NCBI RefSeq assembly: GCF_000759955.1
Contig: NZ_JNAL01000016.1
Coordinates: forward strand, 1-64,000
Source: Prochlorococcus marinus str. MIT 9201
GTDB taxonomy: Bacteria; Cyanobacteriota; Cyanobacteriia; PCC-6307; Cyanobiaceae
Reading direction: 5' to 3'
Length of the DNA: 64,000 nt
This document shows, piece by piece, positions 18,324 to 27,628 of this stretch (position 1 is its first letter; every line of letters starts with the position of its first letter). Made by a program: the position numbers and the translations under genes. Below the pieces are notes generated by a model, which was not told the DNA's origin, did not search any database, and worked only from the letters and a program-made list of their open reading frames with translations.

Positions 18324-20105
18324 ATGGCTTTAAAAAAAGATAGAAACTCGCTTGATAGTGAGCAGGAAAAATCTCAGAATGAAGATAACTCCCCGCTTGA
18401 GTTAAAAAACTTAGAGAATAAAAAAGAAATTGAATCTAAACCATTGCAAGTATCAAAAGGTAATGATAATGCGAATGGATTTCTTGATTTTGGATTTAAT
18501 CAATCAATCTTAAATTCATTAAGAAATAAAGGATATAAGAATCCAACTCCCATACAAAAAGCTGCAATTCCTGAACTAATGTTAGGCAGAGATTTACTAG
18601 GCCAAGCCCAAACAGGAACAGGAAAGACTGCAGCTTTCGCATTACCATTAATAGAAAAACTTGCAGATAATAAAGAATTAAATGCCAAGGTTTTAGTTAT
18701 GACTCCTACAAGAGAATTAGCAACTCAAGTGGCAGAATCTTTTAAAAGTTATAGTTCTGAATCTAGTAATTTTAAGACGGTTGCAATATATGGAGGAACC
18801 GACTATAGAAATCAAATTTCTGCATTGAAAAGAAAAGTTGACGTAGTAGTTGGGACCCCTGGCCGAATAATGGATCATATAAGACAGGGGACTTTTAAAA
18901 TTAAAGATATAAATTGTCTTGTTTTAGATGAGGCAGATGAAATGTTAAATATGGGTTTTCTTGAAGATATTGAATGGATAATAGATCAACTTCCGGAAAA
19001 TAAGCAGATGGTATTGTTTTCAGCAACAATACCTAGTGAGATAAGAAATATAGCAAAAAAATATCTAAATGATCCCGCCGAAATATTAATCAAAAGTGTC
19101 AAAAAAGAAACCCAATTAATTTCGCAGAAATTTCTGTATGTACAAAGGCATCATAAGTTAGATGCTTTAAAAAGAATATTAGAACTTAATAACGAGGGAG
19201 TAATTATTTTTGTGAGGACAAAACTACTTACTACTTCAATAGCTGAAGCTTTAGAGAATTCTGGTCATACTGTGGCAGTACTTAATGGAGATATACCTCA
19301 AAATCAAAGAGAAAATACTGTAGATAGATTAAAAAAAGGATTTATTAATATCCTTGTTGCTACCGATGTCGCAGCTAGAGGATTAGATGTTGAGAGGATA
19401 AAACTTGTTGTTAATTACGATTTTCCTTTTGATAAGGAAACATATACTCATAGAATTGGAAGAACTGGAAGGGCAGGCAGATCAGGAGAAGCAATTTTAT
19501 TCGTTAATCAAAGAGAAAAACATTTTCTGCGGAATTTAGAAAACTCAACAAGAACTAAGATTGAAGAAATTAACATACCAAGTAATGAAATAATAAACAA
19601 TAAGAGGATGGACAAACTTATAGAGAATGTTAATGAGAGTTCTTTAGCTAAAGATGAAAATGAAGAAAATAAAGCTTTGATTGTTGATGTACTAGATAAT
19701 TTAAAAGAAAAATACTCTATGGACGACTCAAATATTGCAATGGCGGCGATAAATTTAGTTATAGGTAATAAATCATTTTTTGTAAATGAAGATGATTCTT
19801 GGATTAATAAACAAAATCATACTGATCGAATTAGATCAAATAGAAATAGTAATAATCGTATGAGAAATTCAAATAGAAGAAATAATTATCAAAATGATTC
19901 TTTTGAAACCTACAAATTTAACTTTGGTAAATTTGATGGGGTTAGAGTTGCAAATATTATATCCTCAATCTGTAATTCAACTAATATAAATGGAAGATCC
20001 ATAGGTAAGATACAGATTTTTAATGATTACAGTTTGGTAGATTTACCTAGAGATCTGCATAGAGAAACTAAGAATAAATTAAAAAAAATTAAAGTCAGAA
20101 ACTAG
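18324..20105 (+). CDS. deaD: DEAD-box ATP-dependent RNA helicase (DeaD/CsdA-like)
   Basis: A 593-aa helicase with an acidic, low-complexity N-terminus (1-50). The Q motif region is FNQSILNSLRNKGYKNPTPIQ, motif I AQTGTGKT near residue 95, PTRELATQ, DEAD near 202, SAT, and HRIGRTGRAGR. The C-terminus has an Asn/Arg-rich spacer and then a DbpA-type RNA-binding domain (about 520-593, VRVANIISSICNSTNINGRSIGKIQI). That domain order fits CsdA/DeaD enzymes that remodel structured RNA during cold growth and ribosome assembly. The leader has a hairpin next to the start codon. The next gene starts 9 bp downstream. Confidence 0.93.
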   Translation: MALKKDRNSLDSEQEKSQNEDNSPLELKNLENKKEIESKPLQVSKGNDNANGFLDFGFNQSILNSLRNKGYKNPTPIQKAAIPELMLGRDLLGQAQTGTGKTAAFALPLIEKLADNKELNAKVLVMTPTRELATQVAESFKSYSSESSNFKTVAIYGGTDYRNQISALKRKVDVVVGTPGRIMDHIRQGTFKIKDINCLVLDEADEMLNMGFLEDIEWIIDQLPENKQMVLFSATIPSEIRNIAKKYLNDPAEILIKSVKKETQLISQKFLYVQRHHKLDALKRILELNNEGVIIFVRTKLLTTSIAEALENSGHTVAVLNGDIPQNQRENTVDRLKKGFINILVATDVAARGLDVERIKLVVNYDFPFDKETYTHRIGRTGRAGRSGEAILFVNQREKHFLRNLENSTRTKIEEINIPSNEIINNKRMDKLIENVNESSLAKDENEENKALIVDVLDNLKEKYSMDDSNIAMAAINLVIGNKSFFVNEDDSWINKQNHTDRIRSNRNSNNRMRNSNRRNNYQNDSFETYKFNFGKFDGVRVANIISSICNSTNINGRSIGKIQIFNDYSLVDLPRDLHRETKNKLKKIKVRN

Positions 20106-20114
20106 GTATAGATA

Positions 20115-20408
20115 ATGAAAGCTAGCAAATATAAATTCTTTATTTTTGTGAATCTGATAATCTTATTCAACTCTTTTAATAGTTATTTTTTAGCTCAAAC
20201 GAAACAAAATTCAATTATAAAATTATTTTGTCTCCAGAGTGTCAAAGAGGAGATGATTAGAGCAGAAATGGTATATAGTGAAGAAATTGCGAATGAAACT
20301 TGTGATTGTTACTACGAAGAATTTACACAAACTGCAAGTCATCAAGACGCAAAAACAAAATGTAAATTAGAAACTAAAGAAAATTTAAATAATAATAGAA
20401 AAATTTAA
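20115..20408 (+). CDS. Small exported protein with four cysteines, unknown function
   Basis: A 97-aa protein with an N-terminal hydrophobic signal (about residues 8-27, ending ...YFLAQ). The mature part has Cys39, Cys63, Cys65 and Cys83, including a C-D-C pair, embedded in charged helical sequence. The even number of cysteines in an exported protein suggests disulfides or metal binding. I do not recognise a family. It sits 9 bp after deaD and 10 bp before the ABC exporter gene, so it is probably in one transcript with them. Confidence 0.65.
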   Translation: MKASKYKFFIFVNLIILFNSFNSYFLAQTKQNSIIKLFCLQSVKEEMIRAEMVYSEEIANETCDCYYEEFTQTASHQDAKTKCKLETKENLNNNRKI

Positions 20409-20418
20409 TTGTTATTCT

Positions 20419-22191
20419 ATGAGGTCTAAGAACAATCAAAATCCAATAATTAGACTTTATTTAAATCTTATTGAAGAAAGAAGGTTACTATTTTTTGCTT
20501 TTCTTAGTTCCATAATTAATAAAATATTAGATTTAGCTCCTCCTGTAATAATTGGTCTTGCAGTTGATATCGTTGTAAATGAACAGAATTCATGGATTGC
20601 TGGTTTTGGGATTAAAGAAGTTCCAGCACAATTAATTTTTCTTGCATTTGCTTCAGGAATAGTTTGGTCTGGTGAATCCTCCTTTGAATATCTGTATTCG
20701 ATTTTATGGAGAAATTTGGCTCAGCTATCGCAACATAAATTAAGAATAAGAGCTTATGAGCATATCCAGGAATTAGATATGGATTTTTTTGAAAATGATA
20801 ATACTGGAAGGCTATTATCTATTTTGAATGATGATATAAATCAACTCGAGAGATTTTTAGACCAAGGGGCTAATCAGATTATTCAGTTATTTATAACGGT
20901 CTTAATGATTGGGGGCACTATGATTTTTGTCGCTCCTAAAATTGCTTTATTTGCATTCTTTCCTATTCCAATCATATTTTTAGGGTCAATTAAATTTCAA
21001 AGGAAGCTTGCTCCAAAATATAGAGATGTTAGAAATAAAGCTGGACTTCTGGCATCAAGACTTAATAATAATTTAAGTGGAATTCTAACGATAAAAAGTT
21101 TTACTAAAGAAAAATGGGAACTAAATAGATTAAATAAAGAAAGTCTCGATTATCAAAAAAGTAATAAGGCTGCAATAAAATTATCTTCTGCTTTTATCCC
21201 TCTTATAAGATTTGCAATCTTATTTGCATTTATAGCGATTCTATTAATTGGTGGTTTCCAAACTTGGAATAAGACGCTTGATGTAGGAACTTATAGTTTT
21301 TTAGTCTTTATTACTCAAAGACTATTATGGCCTTTAACTACTTTGGGGCATGTTTTAGATGATTTTCAGAGATCTATGGCTTCAATTGATAGAGTAATTG
21401 ATCTAATAGATACGCCTATAAAAATAAAAGATGGAAAAATAAAAATTGAACCTAAAGATATCAAAGGAGAGATTATTTTTAATAATATAAATTTTAATTA
21501 TCCTGGACGAGATTTAACTTTAAAAAACATAAATTTTAAAATTGAAAACAACTCAACATTAGGAATTGTTGGTTTAACAGGTTCTGGGAAAAGTACAATA
21601 ATAAAACTACTCCTTAGGATTTATGACAGTAAAAATGGGTCAATAACCTTGGATGGAATTTCTATTAAAGAAATAAATTTGAGAGATTTAAGAAAGTGTA
21701 TATCTTTAGTAAGTCAAGAAACTTATTTATTTCATGGTAGTGTACAAGAAAATATTGCTTATGGATCAATTAACCCTAGTTTAAAAAACATCATTAAAGC
21801 TTCAAAGATTGCGGAAGCTCATAAATTCATTGAACAATTACCAGATGGCTATAAAACTATAGTAGGTGAAAGGGGGCAAAGGCTTTCAGGCGGTCAACGT
21901 CAAAGAATTGCTTTAGCTCGAGCCGTTTTAAAGGATGCTCCAATATTGATATTAGATGAGGCTACAGCCTCAGTCGATAATGAAACAGAGGCTTTAATTC
22001 AAAAATCATTATCTAAAATCACAAAAGAAAGAACCACTATAGTGATAGCTCATAGATTAAGCACTATAAAAAATGCGGATAATATCATAGTTATTGATAA
22101 GGGTAAAATGGTTGAAAGTGGAAAACATGAAAATCTATTGGTTCAGAACGGAATATATGCAGAATTATGGAATGTTCAAGTAGGTATTTAG
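20419..22191 (+). CDS. ABC exporter, fused membrane and ATPase domains (MsbA/multidrug type)
   Basis: A 590-aa half-transporter. The N-terminal membrane domain (about 20-320) has six predicted helices and an NDINQLERFLDQGANQ coupling region. The ATPase domain has Walker A GLTGSGKST near 384, the Q-loop SLVSQETYLF, ABC signature LSGGQRQR near 490, Walker B ILILDEATA and the switch IAHRLST. It would act as a homodimer exporting a lipid, peptide or drug-like substrate; the substrate cannot be inferred. It is convergent with psbP, with a 16-bp gap. Confidence 0.9.
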   Translation: MRSKNNQNPIIRLYLNLIEERRLLFFAFLSSIINKILDLAPPVIIGLAVDIVVNEQNSWIAGFGIKEVPAQLIFLAFASGIVWSGESSFEYLYSILWRNLAQLSQHKLRIRAYEHIQELDMDFFENDNTGRLLSILNDDINQLERFLDQGANQIIQLFITVLMIGGTMIFVAPKIALFAFFPIPIIFLGSIKFQRKLAPKYRDVRNKAGLLASRLNNNLSGILTIKSFTKEKWELNRLNKESLDYQKSNKAAIKLSSAFIPLIRFAILFAFIAILLIGGFQTWNKTLDVGTYSFLVFITQRLLWPLTTLGHVLDDFQRSMASIDRVIDLIDTPIKIKDGKIKIEPKDIKGEIIFNNINFNYPGRDLTLKNINFKIENNSTLGIVGLTGSGKSTIIKLLLRIYDSKNGSITLDGISIKEINLRDLRKCISLVSQETYLFHGSVQENIAYGSINPSLKNIIKASKIAEAHKFIEQLPDGYKTIVGERGQRLSGGQRQRIALARAVLKDAPILILDEATASVDNETEALIQKSLSKITKERTTIVIAHRLSTIKNADNIIVIDKGKMVESGKHENLLVQNGIYAELWNVQVGI

Positions 22192-22207
22192 TATGAAATT
22201 TATAAAA

Positions 22208-22765
22208 CTATATTAGGAAGTTAAATGATTCAATTACATTACTAAAAATTCCATCAACTTTATTCCATCTCTCTTCATTTGTTCCTACAGCAAAAGTATA
22301 AAGTGTTCCTCTATCAATTACGACAGTAGCTAGTTCGTGTCTGGCCTGTTCATTTAAATTTAGTTGGTACTCTAAATCATAAAAAATATGATTAGATGCC
22401 TCCCTCTTATTAGAATTTATAAGTTTTACATCTCTGCCTGAACCTTTGGGAGCAATGACTTTATCAATTAATGTTTGACCTACTTCACTTGGGCTTCCCA
22501 GTTGCTCTAGTTGAACTTCTTTATTTACATCAGAAATTACTAAACTTAATGTCTCATTACTATTGATTAAATCATGATAAATAATTTCAGGTCCTCCATC
22601 GACTTTTACTCTGGTCCATCCTGTTGGATATAAAAAGGCATATCTTCCATCAGGGCTTTGATAAGCTTCTAATCCTGCATTGAGACCTCCACTACAAGCG
22701 CTAAGTGTTAAACATAAAAAAATCAAAAATAAATATTTAAAAGGATTAAATTTGATATTTTTCAT
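22208..22765 (-). CDS. psbP: PsbP-family photosystem II lipoprotein (CyanoP)
   Basis: A 185-aa protein with a lipoprotein signal: a hydrophobic stretch, then L-S-A-C with the lipidated Cys at 24. The mature domain has YQSPDGRYAFLYPTGWTRV, the PsbP opening (SxDGRYxFxYPxGW), and ends SVIESFNFL. CyanoP is a lumenal, lipid-anchored assembly or stability factor of photosystem II. The gene is divergent from recR with 103 bp between the start codons. Confidence 0.93.
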   Translation of the reverse strand: MKNIKFNPFKYLFLIFLCLTLSACSGGLNAGLEAYQSPDGRYAFLYPTGWTRVKVDGGPEIIYHDLINSNETLSLVISDVNKEVQLEQLGSPSEVGQTLIDKVIAPKGSGRDVKLINSNKREASNHIFYDLEYQLNLNEQARHELATVVIDRGTLYTFAVGTNEERWNKVDGIFSNVIESFNFLI

Positions 22766-22868
22766 TTTGTTTGAAATTACTAACTAAAAACATAATAAGA
22801 CATTAAAAGCAAACAATTATGGCAATTCAGGATTTTGCGTCTAAATTATTTCTAGAAATAGTTTAATT

Positions 22869-23468
22869 TTGATTACCTTTACAAAACCGCTTTCAAAATT
22901 AATTGGTCATTTTGAGAAATTCCCAGGGATTGGTCCAAGAACTGCTCAAAGGTTAGCTTTATTTATTTTAAAACAACCTGAAAGCACAATAAGGGATTTT
23001 TCAAAGGCTCTGTTAGAAGCTCACAGTAATGTTGGCCGTTGTAAAAAATGCTTCAATTTGACTTCAGAAGATGAATGTGAAATTTGTAGAAATACTGAAA
23101 GAAATCAAAATCTAATCTGCGTAGTAGCAGAAACCAAAGATTTGCTTGCTTTGGAGCGCGCCAGAGAATTTAAAGGTGTTTACCATGTTATTGGCGGTTT
23201 AATATCCCCAATGGATTCTGTTGGCCCCGAACTCTTAGAAATAAGAAGCTTGGTAGAAAGAGTTAGTAAGTCTGAAATAGATGAGATCATATTGGCATTA
23301 ACCCCAAGTGTTGAAGGAGATACAACAAGTCTTTATATTGGAAAATTGTTAGCCCCTTTTACTAAAGTCACGAGGATTGCATATGGGCTCCCAATGGGCA
23401 GTGAACTTGAATATGTGGATGAAGTTACACTCGCAAGGGCCTTAGAAGGCAGAACAAAACTAAATTAG
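22869..23468 (+). CDS. recR: Recombination protein RecR
   Basis: A 199-aa protein with an HhH region ([17 protein letters not shown]), a zinc finger with Cys58, Cys61, Cys70 and Cys73, and a Toprim domain ([19 protein letters not shown]...HVIGG). The family C-terminal motif is [16 protein letters not shown]. RecR works with RecF/RecO to load RecA on gapped DNA, complementing the RecBCD double-strand-break route encoded upstream. The start is TTG. lipA begins 3 bp after its stop. Confidence 0.96.
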   Translation: MITFTKPLSKLIGHFEKFPGIGPRTAQRLALFILKQPESTIRDFSKALLEAHSNVGRCKKCFNLTSEDECEICRNTERNQNLICVVAETKDLLALERAREFKGVYHVIGGLISPMDSVGPELLEIRSLVERVSKSEIDEIILALTPSVEGDTTSLYIGKLLAPFTKVTRIAYGLPMGSELEYVDEVTLARALEGRTKLN

Positions 23469-23471
23469 ACA

Positions 23472-24371
23472 ATGCGAGACAATAATCTAATCAAGAAAGA
23501 AAAAATCTTAAGACTTCCCTCTTGGATCAAATTTCCTATTAGTAAAGCTTCAGAATTCGAAAAAATACAGACACTCATCAAAAAATCAAATATTCATACT
23601 ATTTGTGAAGAAGCAAGATGTCCAAATAGAGCAGAATGTTATGCCTCAGGAACAGCCACCTTCTTACTGGGTGGATCAATATGTTCTCGTTCATGTGCTT
23701 TTTGTCAGGTAAATAAAGGTAGACCTAGTTCTATCAATATTGATGAATGTACTCAAGTCGCTGAAGCAGTAAAAGTACTAAATTTGAAATATGTTGTTTT
23801 GACATCTGTAGCTAGAGACGATCTCCCTGATCATGGTGCAAATTTATTTATATCTACAATTGATGAGATTAGAAAAATTGATTCAACAATTAAAATTGAA
23901 GTTTTAACTCCTGATTTATGGGGTGGAGGCAAAAATCTTGATGAAACAAATAACCTTCAGACTGAGAGATTGAAGATGATTTTAGAAAAAGATCCAATAT
24001 GCTTTAATCATAATCTTGAAACTGTTGAAAGACTGCAAAAAGAAGTAAGGAGGGGTGCAAATTACAAAAAATCCCTTAGTTTACTAAAAAAGTCAAAGGA
24101 TATTGCCCCTCATATTCAAACTAAATCAGGCATTATGTTAGGACTTGGGGAAACATTAGATGAAATAAAAAATACAATTTTTGATCTTAAAAAAATAGAT
24201 TGTGATCAAATTACAATTGGCCAATATTTAAGGCCTTCATTCAATCATTTAGCAGTTAAGAAATATTGGGATCCATCAGAGTTTGAATATTTATATCGCT
24301 TCTCTAAGGAATTAGGATTCAAAAAAGTATCTTCTGGGCCTTTAGTTAGAAGTAGTTATCACGCGGGTTAA
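23472..24371 (+). CDS. lipA: Lipoyl synthase
   Basis: A 299-aa radical SAM enzyme. The auxiliary cluster is bound by Cys45, Cys50 and Cys56 (CEEARCPNRAEC) and the radical SAM cluster by Cys71, Cys75 and Cys78 (CSRSCAFC). The C-terminus has the family motif SGPLVRSSYHA, whose serine takes part in the auxiliary cluster. LipA inserts sulfur at C6 and C8 of octanoyl groups on lipoyl domains. Its stop codon shares a TTAA with that of the convergent gene. Confidence 0.96.
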   Translation: MRDNNLIKKEKILRLPSWIKFPISKASEFEKIQTLIKKSNIHTICEEARCPNRAECYASGTATFLLGGSICSRSCAFCQVNKGRPSSINIDECTQVAEAVKVLNLKYVVLTSVARDDLPDHGANLFISTIDEIRKIDSTIKIEVLTPDLWGGGKNLDETNNLQTERLKMILEKDPICFNHNLETVERLQKEVRRGANYKKSLSLLKKSKDIAPHIQTKSGIMLGLGETLDEIKNTIFDLKKIDCDQITIGQYLRPSFNHLAVKKYWDPSEFEYLYRFSKELGFKKVSSGPLVRSSYHAG

Positions 24372-24868
24372 CTTTCTTCAATAAAAGAGAGTTTTTTTTC
24401 AAGTTTTTTCAATATGGAAATACATTCCCCGTTCATAAGTGTACCTGCACCTCCCCAAACCAATCTTAATAAAAGATCTACTGGGCTAGAACCAACTTCT
24501 TTAACAATTTTGAATCCTATTAACTTGAAATATCTTACAAGTTTTTTACTATATCCTTCACTATCAAAAATAGCTAAAAGTCTTACTTTGTTGCTTGATT
24601 TTTTTTCAATTGCCCAAGCCATAGTTGTTGCCCATATTAATTCCGAAACAAAAGCAGGAGATTTACTAAGGATTCTTAATGTATCAAGCTGAATACCTTG
24701 TTTATGTAAATAAGTCCAACCTTTCAATTCGGCCCAAATTTTAATTATGTTATCTTTTTGTTCTGCTATAACGATTCTAAAGAAACATAATCCGAGAGTT
24801 TCTCTGACTTGAATTTTAATTAATAATCCAATGGTAACCGCTAATTTTTCTAATTCTTCAACTTTCAT
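24368..24868 (-). CDS. Conserved protein of unknown function (166 aa)
   Basis: A soluble 166-aa protein with the segments RETLGLCFFRIVIAEQ, IQLDTLRILSKSPAFVSELIWATTMAW and PVDLLLRLVWGGAGTLMN. The well-ordered, motif-like sequence with repeated Gly and Trp positions suggests a conserved domain, and I recall similar cyanobacterial proteins without a known activity. No catalytic triad, nucleotide-binding loop or membrane helix is visible. It is last in a reverse-strand run after trhO (11 bp) and overlaps the lipA stop by 4 bp. Confidence 0.75.
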   Translation of the reverse strand: MKVEELEKLAVTIGLLIKIQVRETLGLCFFRIVIAEQKDNIIKIWAELKGWTYLHKQGIQLDTLRILSKSPAFVSELIWATTMAWAIEKKSSNKVRLLAIFDSEGYSKKLVRYFKLIGFKIVKEVGSSPVDLLLRLVWGGAGTLMNGECISILKKLEKKLSFIEES

Positions 24869-24879
24869 GATTTTGAAAA

Positions 24880-25812
24880 TTAGTCCTTATAAATTTTATG
24901 ATTTTCCACTTTTAATCTATCGATTTGTTTTTGTCTTTCTTCAAACCTTTTTCTATCATCATCACTGAATTGGTCTATGCAGAAATGACATTGGATACCC
25001 TTTCTATATTCTTTTCTTTCTTGATCTTGAATTGAAACTGGCATTCCACATGCATGACAAATTGAGTAGGAGCCTTTTTCTAATTCTTGATCTAAAGCAA
25101 CTCTTTTATCAAAAACATAACACTCACCTTCAAATAAGCTTTTCTCTTTTGGTATATCATGAAGGTATTGGAGGATGCCCCCTTGTAGGTGATAAATATT
25201 TTTATAACCTTTCTTTTTCAGCAAACTAGTAGCTTTTTCACATCTTATGCCTCCTGTACAAAACATTGCTATGTTTGGAGACTGTTTCTTTTCTATATGG
25301 GTATCTAGATGATCATCTACCCACTTGGGGAATTCGCTAAAGTTTCTTGTATTTGGGTTTATAGAGTTATGAAATGTACCTATAGAAACCTCATAATGAT
25401 TTCTAGTATCAATGACTATTGTATTTTGATTTTTAATTAACTTATTCCAATCAGCTGAGTCAATATAAGTCCCATTTTTTTCTGAAGGGTTTATTTCAGA
25501 AACACCCATGGTAACTATTTCTTTCTTGATTTTTATTTTTAATTTTTTGAAGACTTTCTTTTTTGAAAAATTTACTTTCATATTTAAATTTCTATTATCT
25601 GTATATTTATTAATTAAATTGATAACAATATCAATGACATTTTTCTCAGCACAAATAGTTCCATTAATACCCTCGCTCGCAAAAATTAATAGACCTGAAA
25701 GATCGGTTTCATTTTCGATTTCTAATAATTTATTTTTTAGATCAATAATTAAGTTTTCTTGAAATGGGAAGAAAGAGTAAAGAGAAACTATTTTATAATT
25801 TTTGCCTTTCAT
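24880..25812 (-). CDS. trhO: tRNA uridine-34 hydroxylase TrhO (rhodanese-like)
   Basis: A 310-aa protein of the former UPF0176/YceA family. It has an N-terminal ferredoxin-like domain (about 1-95), a rhodanese domain with catalytic loop CTGGIRC (Cys185, Cys191), and a C-terminal cysteine-rich segment (CHACGMPVS...GIQCHFC). TrhO makes 5-hydroxyuridine at position 34 of certain tRNAs using oxygen. Its start overlaps the stop of bioB by 4 bp, so the two are translationally linked. Confidence 0.92.
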   Translation of the reverse strand: MKGKNYKIVSLYSFFPFQENLIIDLKNKLLEIENETDLSGLLIFASEGINGTICAEKNVIDIVINLINKYTDNRNLNMKVNFSKKKVFKKLKIKIKKEIVTMGVSEINPSEKNGTYIDSADWNKLIKNQNTIVIDTRNHYEVSIGTFHNSINPNTRNFSEFPKWVDDHLDTHIEKKQSPNIAMFCTGGIRCEKATSLLKKKGYKNIYHLQGGILQYLHDIPKEKSLFEGECYVFDKRVALDQELEKGSYSICHACGMPVSIQDQERKEYRKGIQCHFCIDQFSDDDRKRFEERQKQIDRLKVENHKIYKD

Positions 25813-26816
25813 AAAGAAGATAATGTTTTTTCACGAGTTTCAAAAGCTCTGTTAAATGATACTCCTACCTCTTTAAGGAGTTTTCTGTCTGATTGAAAAG
25901 ATGGATTTGAAGTTGTGAGTAACTCATCTCCATAAAAAATTGAATTTGCCCCACATTGAAAACATAAAATTTGGGCTTCTTTTGAAAGCTTTTCTCGCCC
26001 TGCACTTAATCTTATTTTACTTTTAGGCATAAGAATTCTTGCTGTAGCTATCATCCGTATCATTTCAATAGAATCAATTTCTTGATTATCTTCCAAACCA
26101 GTACCTTCAATAGCTACTAATGAGTTTATAGGAACACTTTCAGGGTGTGGATTCATGTTTGAAAGCACTTTCAAAAGAGATGCTCTATCGCCATTAGTTT
26201 CCCCCAAACCTATTATCCCTCCACAACAAACATTTATTCCTGCATTCCTTACTCTTTTGATAGTATCTAGTCTGTCTTGATAAGTTCTTGTCGTAATAAT
26301 ATTTTTATAATGCTCAGGACTAGTATCAAGATTGTGGTTATACGCGGTTAAACCTGCATCAGCCAGTCTGCAGGCTTGTTCTTCTGTAAGCATTCCAGCA
26401 GTAACGCATGCTTCCATCCCTAATTCTCTTACACCGCTAACCATCTCTAACATTGCATTAAAAGATTTCCCATCTCTAATTTCTCTCCACGCCCAACCCA
26501 TACAAAACCTATCTGCGCCCTCATTTTTTGCTATTTGAGCTCTTGCTAAAACCTCTTCAACTTGAAATTGTGGATGGCTTTTGATTTCGCTTGCACTATA
26601 AATTGATTGGCTACAGTACGAACAATTTTCCTCACATCCACCAGTTTTTACGCTGAACAATGAGGCTAATTGAATGTCGTATTTGTTAAATTTCCTGTGA
26701 ATGGTTTGTGATTCCCACATCAAATCAATAAGAGGCATATTAAGTATTTTCAATATCTCCTCTTTATCCCAATCAAACCTAATTTCTTTTAATAACTGAT
26801 TATTTGAATTAGCCAT
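25809..26816 (-). CDS. bioB: Biotin synthase
   Basis: A 335-aa radical SAM enzyme with the cluster motif C61-EEN-C65-SY-C68, then the family segments [28 protein letters not shown] and RLSAGRE, which bind SAM, dethiobiotin and the sacrificial [2Fe-2S] cluster. It converts dethiobiotin to biotin. It lies in the run cdaA-uppS-bioB-trhO with 5 bp to uppS and a 4-bp overlap with trhO. Confidence 0.97.
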   Translation of the reverse strand: MANSNNQLLKEIRFDWDKEEILKILNMPLIDLMWESQTIHRKFNKYDIQLASLFSVKTGGCEENCSYCSQSIYSASEIKSHPQFQVEEVLARAQIAKNEGADRFCMGWAWREIRDGKSFNAMLEMVSGVRELGMEACVTAGMLTEEQACRLADAGLTAYNHNLDTSPEHYKNIITTRTYQDRLDTIKRVRNAGINVCCGGIIGLGETNGDRASLLKVLSNMNPHPESVPINSLVAIEGTGLEDNQEIDSIEMIRMIATARILMPKSKIRLSAGREKLSKEAQILCFQCGANSIFYGDELLTTSNPSFQSDRKLLKEVGVSFNRAFETREKTLSSL

Positions 26817-26821
26817 TTTTA

Positions 26822-27625
26822 TTAGGAAAAATATTGAGAATCTTCAAAAGATTCATTTGGTAATGATTCTATACCGCCGAAACGTCTATTTCTTGATTGG
26901 TAATCAATTATTGCTTTAAGAAATTCATGCTCATTGAAATCTGGCCAAAGTACGTCAGATATATAAATTTCTGAATATGCTAATTGCCATAATAAAAAAT
27001 TACTTATCCTTTTTTCGCCACTAGTTCTTATTAGTAATTCAGGATCCTTAATCCCTCCAGTTAATAGCTCTGAATTAAATAGTTCTTCATTAATTTCACT
27101 GGGTTTTATTTCCCCAGCCGAAGATTTATATGCTAATTCTTTTGCAACTTTTACTATTTCTTGTCTACCTCCATAATTAACACAAACATTGAATAAAAAT
27201 TTATTGTTGTTTTTAGTAAGTGATTCTGAACTAGAGATTATTTCTTTTAAATTTTTTGGGAAAGGAGTTAAATCTCCAATAAATTTTATTTTTATTGAAT
27301 CTTCATGTATCTCTTTAATTTCGTTTTTTAAAACTTCGCTAAAAAGATTTATAAGAAAATCAACTTCTTTTGTTGGTCTTGTCCAATTCTCAGTTGAAAA
27401 AGCATAAACAGTAATTACTTTGCAACCTAAATTTTTTGCCGCTTTGAGAATTTTTTTTAATACACTAACTCCCTGTTTATGTCCAAAAGATCTGGGAAAA
27501 CCTTTTCTAGTCGCCCATCTCCCGTTGCCGTCCATAATTATTGCTACATGTTTGGGCAATTTTTGCTTATCTATTTTCATTAATAAGTCACTAATTTTAT
27601 CGTCTATTACTTTTTCTAAAGTCAT
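26822..27625 (-). CDS. uppS: Undecaprenyl diphosphate synthase (cis-prenyltransferase)
   Basis: A 267-aa protein with the catalytic opening [13 protein letters not shown] (Asp32), [15 protein letters not shown], and the C-terminal [18 protein letters not shown] that binds isopentenyl diphosphate. UppS extends farnesyl diphosphate to the C55 lipid carrier for peptidoglycan and surface polysaccharides. It is 3 bp after cdaA, an arrangement that places cell-envelope lipid carrier synthesis beside c-di-AMP synthesis. Confidence 0.96.
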   Translation of the reverse strand: MTLEKVIDDKISDLLMKIDKQKLPKHVAIIMDGNGRWATRKGFPRSFGHKQGVSVLKKILKAAKNLGCKVITVYAFSTENWTRPTKEVDFLINLFSEVLKNEIKEIHEDSIKIKFIGDLTPFPKNLKEIISSSESLTKNNNKFLFNVCVNYGGRQEIVKVAKELAYKSSAGEIKPSEINEELFNSELLTGGIKDPELLIRTSGEKRISNFLLWQLAYSEIYISDVLWPDFNEHEFLKAIIDYQSRNRRFGGIESLPNESFEDSQYFS

Positions 27626-27628
27626 TAG

